From the NCBI GenBank assembly GCA_938045275.1, contig CALIMV010000320.1, positions 1 to 53,795 on the forward strand: a stretch of 53,795 nt of DNA. The letters run 5' to 3'. Under the pieces are notes generated by a model. It had not been told where the DNA came from. It worked only from the letters and a program-made list of their open reading frames with translations, and searched no databases. This document shows positions 27,912 to 36,280 of the stretch, one piece after another (positions within the stretch are counted from its first letter, which is position 1; each line of letters opens with the position of its first letter). A program made the translations under genes and the position numbers. Source of the stretch: an uncultured Granulosicoccaceae bacterium (GTDB lineage Bacteria > Pseudomonadota > Gammaproteobacteria > Granulosicoccales > Granulosicoccaceae).

Positions 27912-29396
27912 TTAGAATAAAAACCCGGGTTCGCTGGATATTGCGTGTTTTTCAGTAAATGCCGCAACGCCTTCAAAGCCCAAGTTTCTGCCAATGCCAG
28001 ATTGCTTAAACCCACCAAACGGTGCACGAAAATCCTGCGCCATTGCTCCGTGATTATTTAAATAGGTATATCCGGTTTCTAACTGCCGCGCTATGTGTAA
28101 AGCGCGGCCTTTGTCTTGGGTCCACACCGAAGAACAAAGACCGTATTCACTGTCGTTTGCCATGTTGATAGCATCGGTGTCGGTAACAAACGGAATGATT
28201 GGCAGTACCGGGCCAAACTGCTCGTCTTTGACGACGGACAAACGTTTGTCAGGGTTCAGTATTAAAGTTGGTTTTTGAAAAAAGCCGCTTGAGTACAAAT
28301 TTTCATCGGGCACCTGGCCAAGCTGACGCACCTCGCAGCCATTGGCAGAAGCTTCGGCCAGCATATCTCGCACTAATTTTAATTGCTTGGCATTATTGAC
28401 TGGTCCCATGGTGGTTTCGGCCAGTAATCCGTCGCCCACAACCGCTTTATCGCACATGGCCTTCATGCCGTCGATAACTTCATCGTATCGATTGACGTGT
28501 ACGTACAATCGTTTCATCGCCATGCAGATTTGCCCGGAAGTTGCAAAAACCGAGAAGTACATTTTCGCAAATGCGGCATCGTCTAATGTTGCATCGTCCA
28601 GAACAATCGCGGCATCGTTCCCTCCCAGTTCAAGAATTACCGGTGTTAAATTGTTCGCAGCCACTTTCATAATGTGTTTGCCGATTGGTATTGAGCCAGT
28701 AAAATTAACCGTGCGAACCAACGGATGTCCAACCAGCGAATCACCGATCTCGTAAGCGTCGCCAGTTAGTATGTTAACAACACCAGGTGGAAACAGCTGA
28801 GCAATAGATTGTAGTGTCTGCATTGGCGCCAGGCTTACATTCTCTGGCAATTTAATGACCACCGTGTTGCCGGCCAGTAACGCTTGCGGTAATTTTGCGC
28901 CTAAAATTGATAATGGCCAATTCCATGGGACTATCAGTGTTGCAACACCTCGCGCCTGACGAGTAATTAATGTGTCAAACGGAGGGCTGTTAATTTTTTC
29001 ATCGGCGGAGATTCTACCGGCGTAGCTAGCCGTTAACATGAATCGATCACCCAGACGCGACAATTCCATTTGTGTTTCTCGAAGAACTTTACCGTGTTCA
29101 CGAGTGAACAGTGTTGATCGGGTTGCCATACCGGCTTTATCGATAGTAAGCGCAGCGGCAGCTTCCCTTAATTTCGCCGCTCTCTCAGCATAGGATAGAG
29201 CCGACCATGCAGGAAAGGCCGCGTGAGCGCTGGTAACTGCGGCTTCTACATCGTCTACAGATGCAGCCGCTGCATACCCAACAAGTTCATTAGGCCTGGC
29301 AGGGTTGAATAGCTCATAGACTCTCTTTGCGGTAGCAGGGCGTGCAGTGCCATTGATAAAAAGTTCAGTGGTTATTGGCGATTCTGGGCGTGGCAT
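27912..29396 (-). CDS. Aldehyde dehydrogenase, second family member
   Basis: 494-residue aldehyde dehydrogenase on the opposite strand, convergent with the flotillin gene 47 bp away. Glu256 in ELGGND is the base and Cys291 in SGQICMA the nucleophile; PWNWPL and the C-terminal PFGGFKQSGIGRNLG complete the pattern. It differs clearly from the 23894-25351 enzyme (SIPIGK cofactor loop, ELGGND), so it is not a recent duplicate. Divergent from the 29652 gene with a 255-bp AT-rich shared upstream region. Substrate unknown; coniferaldehyde-type aldehydes fit the neighbourhood. Confidence 0.92.
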   Translation of the reverse strand: MPRPESPITTELFINGTARPATAKRVYELFNPARPNELVGYAAAASVDDVEAAVTSAHAAFPAWSALSYAERAAKLREAAAALTIDKAGMATRSTLFTREHGKVLRETQMELSRLGDRFMLTASYAGRISADEKINSPPFDTLITRQARGVATLIVPWNWPLSILGAKLPQALLAGNTVVIKLPENVSLAPMQTLQSIAQLFPPGVVNILTGDAYEIGDSLVGHPLVRTVNFTGSIPIGKHIMKVAANNLTPVILELGGNDAAIVLDDATLDDAAFAKMYFSVFATSGQICMAMKRLYVHVNRYDEVIDGMKAMCDKAVVGDGLLAETTMGPVNNAKQLKLVRDMLAEASANGCEVRQLGQVPDENLYSSGFFQKPTLILNPDKRLSVVKDEQFGPVLPIIPFVTDTDAINMANDSEYGLCSSVWTQDKGRALHIARQLETGYTYLNNHGAMAQDFRAPFGGFKQSGIGRNLGFEGVAAFTEKHAISSEPGFLF

Positions 29397-29651
29397 TTTT
29401 TCTCAGCGCGGTTAGCTTGGCGAATTTCTTGGCATTTGGAGCGGTTAATTAAATAGTAAACAAATAAGGTGCGAGAGTACAATTCTGGGCTAATTATGAA
29501 CTGATTTAGGGCTTTAAGTCGACGTATTCGATATAGTGTGAAGAACAAAGAGAGTCCATAATGTGCTCGAAACTAGAATAATATGGCTAATTCTCTATTG
29601 CATTTCGATACCTTAGTTCGTACAGTGAAGAAAACGTTAAGGAGACGGTAA

Positions 29652-30545
29652 ATGAGTACCTTCGTTATCAATCCCCATGGTCGCTTACACGAATGGATAG
29701 CGCATGAGAAAGGTTACTTTCAACAGACTGGCTTAACTGACTACCAACTCAACGCTCATAGTTTGTTAACGAAAGACGCCACAAAGCAGCAGGTAAGTAA
29801 AGGCGAATCAATCGATAACAAACAAGGTGCTTATCAAACCTATGAACAAGGCAGAGATGCATCGATCAGTTGTGCTTGCCATTGGACTGTAAATATGGCG
29901 GCAGCTGCCAGTCACGGAAATTTGTGGGGCGAATGTTACTCGGTTTCTCCGTGTGCCATTATGGTGCCAGATACGTCTTCGATAACTAAAGCGGAACACT
30001 TGGCAGACGTAAACATTCATGTGGGTTACCAATCAGGTAGTCACTACACAACCATTCAGGCGCTGGAACCCATTCTTCCTGCTCAAAATATCAAGCTGGT
30101 ATTTGGTGGAACGCCGGCTGATCGAATTGATCAAATACTCGACGGAGTAGCGCCTGCAGTAACGGTATTTGGTCCACAGCTTTATATGTTAGAACAACTC
30201 GGGTTCCGAAAAATAATCGATTGCACGTTTATGATCGCAGCGATGATTCCTGAGGGTGTAGCAACCCCACAGGTACAAGCGTACTATGAAGCGCTTCGAT
30301 TAGCGCAAGCCGATATAGATCAACAGCATCAATCTTATGTTCACTACTATAAAAATGAACTTCCTGAACGTCACGCAGAGCTTGTTGATGTTCGGCGTTT
30401 TGGCCCGGGAGAGCGAATTGTATTTGAACCCTATACAAAATCTATGTACGAACGTACTCAGGCATGGGTACAAGAGAGGGGTATTTTTGATACGCATATC
30501 GAAACACCGATGGACTATAACAATGCGGTGCTGCGTGTAGGTTGA
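29652..30545 (+). CDS. Periplasmic-binding-fold protein without signal peptide (NMT1/SsuA-like), function unknown
   Basis: 297 residues. The N-terminus (FVINPHGRLHEWIAHEKGYFQQ) resembles the start of NMT1/SsuA/TauA-type binding domains, but no signal peptide precedes it, so the protein is probably cytoplasmic. A Cys cluster (ISCACHWTVN, then GECYSVSPCAIM) sits in the first domain where solute-binding proteins normally have none. Enzymes built on this fold, such as the desulfinase DszB and dihydroxyphthalate decarboxylase, are cytosolic, so a catalytic role is possible. SD AAGGAG lies upstream of ATG 29652. The next gene, 76 bp on, is a flavoprotein hydroxylase; they may act in one pathway. 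I cannot assign a function. Confidence 0.65.
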   Translation: MSTFVINPHGRLHEWIAHEKGYFQQTGLTDYQLNAHSLLTKDATKQQVSKGESIDNKQGAYQTYEQGRDASISCACHWTVNMAAAASHGNLWGECYSVSPCAIMVPDTSSITKAEHLADVNIHVGYQSGSHYTTIQALEPILPAQNIKLVFGGTPADRIDQILDGVAPAVTVFGPQLYMLEQLGFRKIIDCTFMIAAMIPEGVATPQVQAYYEALRLAQADIDQQHQSYVHYYKNELPERHAELVDVRRFGPGERIVFEPYTKSMYERTQAWVQERGIFDTHIETPMDYNNAVLRVG

Positions 30546-30621
30546 GTTAGTAAATTGGCTCATCAAGTCTCCGTGAGACTCCTTTTTCAGCTGTGCTCCT
30601 CAGGTATCAAACCATGCTGAA

Positions 30622-32364
30622 ATGAACAGCGGTAAGAGCAACGAAATACACCCGGTCGTGATCATCGGCGCTGGACCAACAGGTACAGCGCTGGCGATCG
30701 ATTTAGCACTTCGTAATACCCCATCCATTTTAGTTGAGCGTTATGCACAACCTCAGAAAATTCCAAAAGGTCAAAATCTAACTCAACGAACCGGCGAGCA
30801 CTTTAACTTCTGGGGCATCACAGATGAAATCAAGAAAGCCACACTCATTCCTCCAGAATACGGTAATGAGGGGCTGGTTGCTTATGGTTCGTTGCTGTCA
30901 GGTTATCACTACGATTGGTTTAAGCGCGGGGCGGTTGGTGCATTCTACGCAGCTGAAAATGAACGCTTGCCTCAATATGAAACAGAGCGAATATTGCGAA
31001 ACCGCGCCGAACAATTCGACTGTATTACCAAACTTTATGGTTGGCGATTTGTCGATTGTCAGCAAATTGATGATCGTGTCAATGTAAAGCTTGTTCAGAC
31101 TGATGGTAACGGACAAAAAGAGGTAAGCTCATCTTATCTTGTTGGGTGTGATGGTGCGCGTTCGCTTGTGCGTGAAGCCGCTGAAATTAGTCAGTCAAGT
31201 GATGATTCACAACGTAGGATGGCGTTGCTGGTATTCCAATCTCGGGAATTACACGATATTCTGGAATCACGTTTTCCAGGTAAAACCATATTTAACGCCT
31301 TGGACTCGGCGTGCGAAGGGTATTGGAAGTTTTTTGGCAGGGTAGATCTTGAAGCCAACTGGTTTTTTCATGCACCAGTGCCAAATGATGCGACTCTTGA
31401 AAACATTGATTTCGGTCAGCTGCTTCACACTGCCGTCGGCGCTGAATTTAATTTTGAACTTAGCTATACCGGATTTTGGGATTTAAGGTTTGCTCACGCA
31501 AATAACTATCGCCGTGGGCGAGTCTTCGTGGCTGGTGATGCTGCGCACAGCCATCCACCCTATGGTGGGTACGGCGTTAACATAGGCTTTGAAGATGCCC
31601 GGAATCTATCGTGGAAATTGGCAGCAAAATACCATGGCTGGGGCACTGATAGTTTGATCGACAGTTACAGTACTGAGCGACACCCGGTTTTTGCTTCCAC
31701 ACGTGATGACTTTATCCTGCGTATGATAAAAAATGATGCTGCCTTTGTCAGTCAGTTCTCGCCGCAGAAAGACCAACACGCCTTCGAACGGGCATGGTAC
31801 CGAAGGGCGAATCAAGGTCAGCGAGAAGTTGTTGGTTATGTTCCGCATTACCTGGGTTCACCCATTGTTGATACATCGTGTTTGCAGTTGAAATGTGCTG
31901 ATGATTGCGACGACGCCGAGACAACGCTCCCCAAGCTGTCTGGTGCAAAGGGCATGCACACACACGAGCCTATAGCCGGTATGCATTTGTCTCCTGGGTA
32001 TTTTAATGATGCACAAAAGTTGTTTAGTCGCTTATCACAGGATTTTACTTTGCTGATTCCGCCTGGCGGTGAATTGGTCGCTGACAAATTCAAGCAAGCG
32101 GCAACGGCCTTGGGCATTCCGCTACGGTGTCTGAATGTCACTGTTAACCCTCAAGCTAAAAGCTCTGAGCAACCCACATTGGAAGAACAAACCAAACAGC
32201 AGCATCAAGCGGTTGAAAAAGATGAATCGCAAACATATGCGTGTGTGCTGGTACGGCCCGATCGCTTCATTGCCTGGGTCGAACAAAAACACGTACGGCA
32301 ATCGATAATGAATTCAGATTGTGCGTTCAATGTTTTGGCTCATTGTACGGCGAGCCAGATCTAG
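30622..32364 (+). CDS. FAD-dependent aromatic-ring monooxygenase (class A, PHBH fold)
   Basis: 580 residues. The Rossmann motif is GAGPTG (16-21) with an acidic end of beta-2 (LVER), then VGCDGARSLVRE (the DG motif), and GDAAHSHPPYGGYGVNIGFEDARNLSWKLA binding FAD ribityl/phosphate near residue 306. The C-terminal ~150 residues form a thioredoxin-like domain typical of phenol hydroxylase/MhpA-type enzymes (ending with ACVLVRPDRFIAWVEQ). It would hydroxylate a phenolic compound with NAD(P)H and O2. SD is weak. The neighbouring TRAP transporter may bring in its substrate. Confidence 0.9.
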   Translation: MNSGKSNEIHPVVIIGAGPTGTALAIDLALRNTPSILVERYAQPQKIPKGQNLTQRTGEHFNFWGITDEIKKATLIPPEYGNEGLVAYGSLLSGYHYDWFKRGAVGAFYAAENERLPQYETERILRNRAEQFDCITKLYGWRFVDCQQIDDRVNVKLVQTDGNGQKEVSSSYLVGCDGARSLVREAAEISQSSDDSQRRMALLVFQSRELHDILESRFPGKTIFNALDSACEGYWKFFGRVDLEANWFFHAPVPNDATLENIDFGQLLHTAVGAEFNFELSYTGFWDLRFAHANNYRRGRVFVAGDAAHSHPPYGGYGVNIGFEDARNLSWKLAAKYHGWGTDSLIDSYSTERHPVFASTRDDFILRMIKNDAAFVSQFSPQKDQHAFERAWYRRANQGQREVVGYVPHYLGSPIVDTSCLQLKCADDCDDAETTLPKLSGAKGMHTHEPIAGMHLSPGYFNDAQKLFSRLSQDFTLLIPPGGELVADKFKQAATALGIPLRCLNVTVNPQAKSSEQPTLEEQTKQQHQAVEKDESQTYACVLVRPDRFIAWVEQKHVRQSIMNSDCAFNVLAHCTASQI

Positions 32365-32467
32365 GCCTGGCTTTATACATTTATTAGACATAAAGTACCA
32401 AAGGCAATGATTAGTCGTACACATAAAATTGACAGCAATACTTTGGCAAAGTAGATTAAAGTTGGTT

Positions 32468-32515
32468 AACATTGGCAATCAAATGTTGATCAGTCTGACA
32501 CGAGAAATCTGACAC
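32468..32515. promoter_or_regulatory. Repeat elements upstream of TRAP operon
   Basis: TCTGACAC occurs at 32494-32501 and again at 32508-32515 (14-base period). Just upstream AACATT (32468-32473) faces AATGTT (32482-32487). They sit 28-75 bases before the dctP start and could bind a regulator. Short repeats, no known regulator assigned. Confidence 0.3.
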
Positions 32516-32542
32516 CAGAATAATGTCAAACAGGAGGAGAAT

Positions 32543-33544
32543 ATGCTTTTAAAAAAATCCGCATTTTGCATGGCCGCTTCGGTTTTGATGCTCACAGCAT
32601 CGCTGGGCGCAACTGTTGCATCGGCCGACGAATTAAAGTTAGCGCACTTTTCATCAACAAAATATCATTTGCACAACGAGATGTTTCTTCCGCTTGCGGA
32701 GAAAATTGCAGAAGCCACCGGTGGCGACACAACCATACGTGTTTATCCAGGTGGTGAGCTGGGCAAGGGGCCGGTAAAACAATACGACCGTGTTATTGAT
32801 GGTGTTGCGGATATTGTCTATGCATTGCCGGGTTATACCGCATCTCAATTCAAGAAATCATTGCTGGTAGAACTGCCGGGTGTTATACCAGGCGATCAAA
32901 ACATAACTGCCAAATTGTGGGACAACATAGATCATCTGGAAAAAGAATTTACGCGAACCAAATTATTAGGCCTGTGGTCTGCTCGACCTGGATCGTTGTT
33001 AATGGCGAACAAAAAAATTGAAAGTATGGCTGATCTGCAGGGTTTGAAAATTCGCGTGCCGTCAAAAAATACAGGCCGTGTGGTTGAAGCCTGGGGCGCA
33101 ACTGCGGTTTCAATGCCTATTACACAAGTCTATCAATCAATGGAAACCGGTGTCGTTGACGGAGCCTTGGTTGATACGTCGGTATTGGGCAGCTTTAAAC
33201 TTGGGGAAGTCACCAAGTATGTTACTCAGGGTATGATCGGATCTAACTCGTTATTCATGTTGATTATGAACCGAGATAGTTGGGATGGGCTCGATGCTGA
33301 CACACAAGGCAAGCTCGAAGCACTGACGGGCAAGGAAATGTCCTTGGGTGGAAATGAAACCATGACGAACGCTGCGGTTAATTCAGAGAAAGCCTGGGTA
33401 GAAGGTGGTGGTGAAATTGTGACTTTATCAGACGATGCCGCGGCTGAATTTGATGCTGCCAGTGCTGCTTTGGCTGAAGCAGTCATTGCCGAACTGGAAG
33501 GCGAGGGCATCAAGGCTGCTGACTGGGCTGCTGCGCTTAAATAG
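32543..33544 (+). CDS. dctP: TRAP transporter substrate-binding protein DctP
   Basis: 333-residue DctP-family binding protein with a Sec signal peptide (cleavage near ASADE). The family Arg that clamps the substrate carboxylate is in GLKIRVPS, and GVVDGALVD follows. AGGAGG at 32532-32537 lies five bases before ATG 32543. First gene of a complete dctPQM set. TRAP systems import carboxylates and related acids using the ion gradient; an aromatic or organic acid feeding the monooxygenase just upstream is plausible but unproven. Confidence 0.94.
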   Translation: MLLKKSAFCMAASVLMLTASLGATVASADELKLAHFSSTKYHLHNEMFLPLAEKIAEATGGDTTIRVYPGGELGKGPVKQYDRVIDGVADIVYALPGYTASQFKKSLLVELPGVIPGDQNITAKLWDNIDHLEKEFTRTKLLGLWSARPGSLLMANKKIESMADLQGLKIRVPSKNTGRVVEAWGATAVSMPITQVYQSMETGVVDGALVDTSVLGSFKLGEVTKYVTQGMIGSNSLFMLIMNRDSWDGLDADTQGKLEALTGKEMSLGGNETMTNAAVNSEKAWVEGGGEIVTLSDDAAAEFDAASAALAEAVIAELEGEGIKAADWAAALK

Positions 33545-34062
33545 TGGAGGCGAATGCCTTAGCGCAAAACACAGGCGTTCCGCGTTTGGCGGAGCGCTTG
33601 CTTAAATTCGTTGCTCTTATAGGCGGATTGTTCCTGTTCGCTATTATGTTGCTTGTTAGCGTAGCTGTATTTTGTCGCAAGGTACTTAACGATCCGATTC
33701 TAGGCGATTTCGAGATTGTTAAAATTGGGTTGTCACTGGTTGTTATGATGGCTATGCCTTATGTCACGCTTCGAGGCACTCATATTCGGGTTGATATTCT
33801 CGATCAGTTCATTGGCAGCTATGGTCGCTTTATTGGCGACGTTTTCGCTCGGCTGGTCAGTTGTTTTGTGTTCTCGCTTTTAATCATAAAAACATGGAAC
33901 AAAATGCTTGACGCCCACAAGTATGGCGATGTCACCAATATGTTAGAGATACCGGTGTCGATTGCATACGGCGCCATTACAATTGGCTTCGGCCTTTCCA
34001 TTCTGGTTCTTCTAGGTCAACTTATTTCTCAGTGTCGACACGGTCCTTCAAACTATGAGTGA
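33544..34062 (+). CDS. dctQ: TRAP transporter small permease DctQ
   Basis: 172 residues with four membrane helices and the family segment RKVLNDPILGDFEIVKIGLSL. The start is a GTG that overlaps the dctP stop (TAGTG); no in-frame ATG fits better. Its end overlaps dctM by eight bases, so translation of the three genes is coupled. Confidence 0.92.
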   Translation: MEANALAQNTGVPRLAERLLKFVALIGGLFLFAIMLLVSVAVFCRKVLNDPILGDFEIVKIGLSLVVMMAMPYVTLRGTHIRVDILDQFIGSYGRFIGDVFARLVSCFVFSLLIIKTWNKMLDAHKYGDVTNMLEIPVSIAYGAITIGFGLSILVLLGQLISQCRHGPSNYE

Positions 34063-35356
34063 AACGCTCATTGGCGTGTATGGTATTGCCGCACTTTTCT
34101 TTTGTCTTGTCGCACGACTGCCGGTAGGTATGGCGCTGCTAGTCGTCGGATTCGGCGGTATTTGGGTGATTGATGGACAACGTGCAGCCGTTGCCACTAT
34201 GTCGTCAGAAACGTATTCGTCAGTAACTGGCTATGGCCTTTCTATCATCCCACTGTTTATCTTAATGGGAAATATGGCCGGTGCGGCTGGTTATTCGCAG
34301 CGTCTTTACGAGGCTGCTTATGCTTGGATAGGCCGACTGCGTGGTGGGTTGGCGTCAGCAACGGTGCTTGGCTGTGCCGCATTTGCAGCTGTATCAGGTT
34401 CGTCGGTGGCAACCGCTGTTACGATTGGCAAAGTCGCGTTGCCGCAGATGAAACGTTATGGCTATGGCGATGGGCTTGCTACTGGTTCGGTTGCAGCCGG
34501 TGGCACGCTTGGTATTCTGATACCACCGTCCACCGGATTTGTGTTGTATGCCATTTTGACTGAAGAGAGTATCGGTAAGTTATTTATCGCCGGTATATTA
34601 CCCGGTATTTTGCTCGCGTTTCTGTTTGTGGTTGTTATTTATATATTCACTACTTTTAAACCGGAACAAGGTCCACCAGGACCTGCTACAACAACTCAAG
34701 AGAAAATGACCGCCACATTTCGTTCATTTCCGTTGGTCGTTGTAATACTGGTTTCAATTGGCGGCATTTACATGGGTGTGTTCACGCCGGTAGAAGCTGC
34801 CGGTGTAGGTGCAACGCTGGTAACCATTATTGCGTTCGTGTCCGGTTCCGTTTCAATCAGGCAATTGCCAGACATATTACTCGAAACCGTTTCTACTACG
34901 GCAATGCTCTACCTGATCATCATCGGTGCGCATGTGTTCGGACCCTTTCTAGCGCTTACCCATTTGCCCGAAACGCTTGCGCTTGGCTTGAAAGACATGG
35001 GGCTCGATACGTATTCAACGCTACTGTTGATTTTGCTTGGCTACATTATTCTCGGCATGTTCTTTGATGGACTGGCTATGCTGGTGGTTACGATGCCGGT
35101 GGTGTACCCCATTGTCACAGGCCTTGGCTTTGACCCCATTTGGTTTGGCGTTGTAGTAGTGGTGGTTATTGAAATGGGATTGATCACTCCGCCAGTGGGT
35201 ATTAACGTATTTGTTGTAAAGGGTGTAGCTGGAGACGTACCTATGGCCACTATTTTTCGTGGTGTGTTGCCATTCTGGTTTGCGATGGCGGTATGTTTGG
35301 GTTTGTTGATTGTCTTTCCGCAGATAGCGTTGTTTTTACCAGGGCAGATGAAGTAG
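34055..35356 (+). CDS. dctM: TRAP transporter large permease DctM
   Basis: 433-residue DctM, about 12 membrane helices, with the family hallmarks GYGLSIIPLFILMGNMAG, AAFAAVSGSSVATAVTIGKVALP and AGGTLGILIPPS, and near the end EMGLITPPVGINVFVVKG. Complete; the last gene of its operon. The 357-bp gap that follows holds no clear terminator. Confidence 0.95.
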   Translation: MSETLIGVYGIAALFFCLVARLPVGMALLVVGFGGIWVIDGQRAAVATMSSETYSSVTGYGLSIIPLFILMGNMAGAAGYSQRLYEAAYAWIGRLRGGLASATVLGCAAFAAVSGSSVATAVTIGKVALPQMKRYGYGDGLATGSVAAGGTLGILIPPSTGFVLYAILTEESIGKLFIAGILPGILLAFLFVVVIYIFTTFKPEQGPPGPATTTQEKMTATFRSFPLVVVILVSIGGIYMGVFTPVEAAGVGATLVTIIAFVSGSVSIRQLPDILLETVSTTAMLYLIIIGAHVFGPFLALTHLPETLALGLKDMGLDTYSTLLLILLGYIILGMFFDGLAMLVVTMPVVYPIVTGLGFDPIWFGVVVVVVIEMGLITPPVGINVFVVKGVAGDVPMATIFRGVLPFWFAMAVCLGLLIVFPQIALFLPGQMK

Positions 35357-35713
35357 TAACTTGAATTGGATGCAAATCAGTATGGTTTGAATCGGTTTGT
35401 ATTATCTGTGCTTGCTGGTCGGGCATTTTCTGTGAGGCTACCATCACCTGGATTTTAGCGCCGCAACCCTTTCATGTAATTTAATACTAAATGCATGCCA
35501 TAAACTCCCAAACATTATCCAACAATCTCAAATTCAACAATTTCAACAGGCTTTTATAACTTTTGTTCTATTCGATTGCCCCTGAACGGGTAATACAGTC
35601 CTCTATGTTGGTGATACTGTAATTCAATTCGATTGTCCATAATAATCATCTGGTAAGAAGTTTGCAAAGAATACGTCGACTCACACACGCTGTTAGGTGC
35701 AAGGGCAAATAAG
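35357..35713. other. Intergenic region with a short direct repeat
   Basis: No gene seen. It is AT-rich toward its right end. ATTCGATTGCC at 35570-35580 recurs as ATTCGATTGTCC at 35627-35638, and TACAGT/ACTGTA half-sites lie between them. These may belong to the promoter of the small membrane protein gene at 35714. Confidence 0.4.
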
Positions 35714-36037
35714 ATGTTCATAGATTCGCAATTGAGCGGACAGATATTAGAAGTAGTTGGTGTTGCGGGTTTTTTGTTCTATATGCTGTCTTATACCTTA
35801 TTGCAGTTAGGAAAGATTTCGGGGCAGTGTTACACCTACACCTTGCTGAATATGTTGGCAGCGTCGCTCGTTTTAATAAGTCTGTTCAATCAATTTAATC
35901 TCGCTTCTGCATTAATACAGATTTCCTGGATAGCGATTTCAATCGTAGGTGTATTCAGGCTCAGGTTCAGTGGTCGCAAGCGAAGAAAGAGGAAACGTCT
36001 TAGAATGATCAATTACCAAAAGCCATTTCAAAATTGA
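35714..36037 (+). CDS. CBU_0592-family small membrane protein
   Basis: 107 residues with three predicted membrane helices and a strongly basic C-terminus (SGRKRRKRKRLR). The segment GFLFYMLSYTLLQLGKISGQCYTYTLLNMLAASLVLISL region matches the CBU_0592 family pattern, whose function is unknown. No strong SD before ATG 35714. It stands alone and is convergent with the glutamate dehydrogenase gene. Confidence 0.75.
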   Translation: MFIDSQLSGQILEVVGVAGFLFYMLSYTLLQLGKISGQCYTYTLLNMLAASLVLISLFNQFNLASALIQISWIAISIVGVFRLRFSGRKRRKRKRLRMINYQKPFQN

Positions 36038-36280
36038 AATTGTACTTTGAAATTTTACTAACAGACACGGCATGAGTTGGGTAAGTAGAACTTGGTGCGG
36101 CCAGCTATCTTGCAGAAATGCCAAACTCGAGCGAATCTTACATCTGAGTCCAGCACCATTCGAATCAATCGTATTGCCCAATATTAAAACTGTGCTACGT
36201 CAAGCTGCGTCTATTGTGTGGCCGGTTTATTGTGCGGCGGGTTTATTTGCGGCGCGTTTGTTGCGCAGCGATATCGCACC

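Noticed and set aside
36225-36275. Imperfect GCGGCG/GTTT repeats near the glutamate dehydrogenase stop
   Set aside because: Too degenerate for a repeat family and no T-run for a terminator; probably chance.
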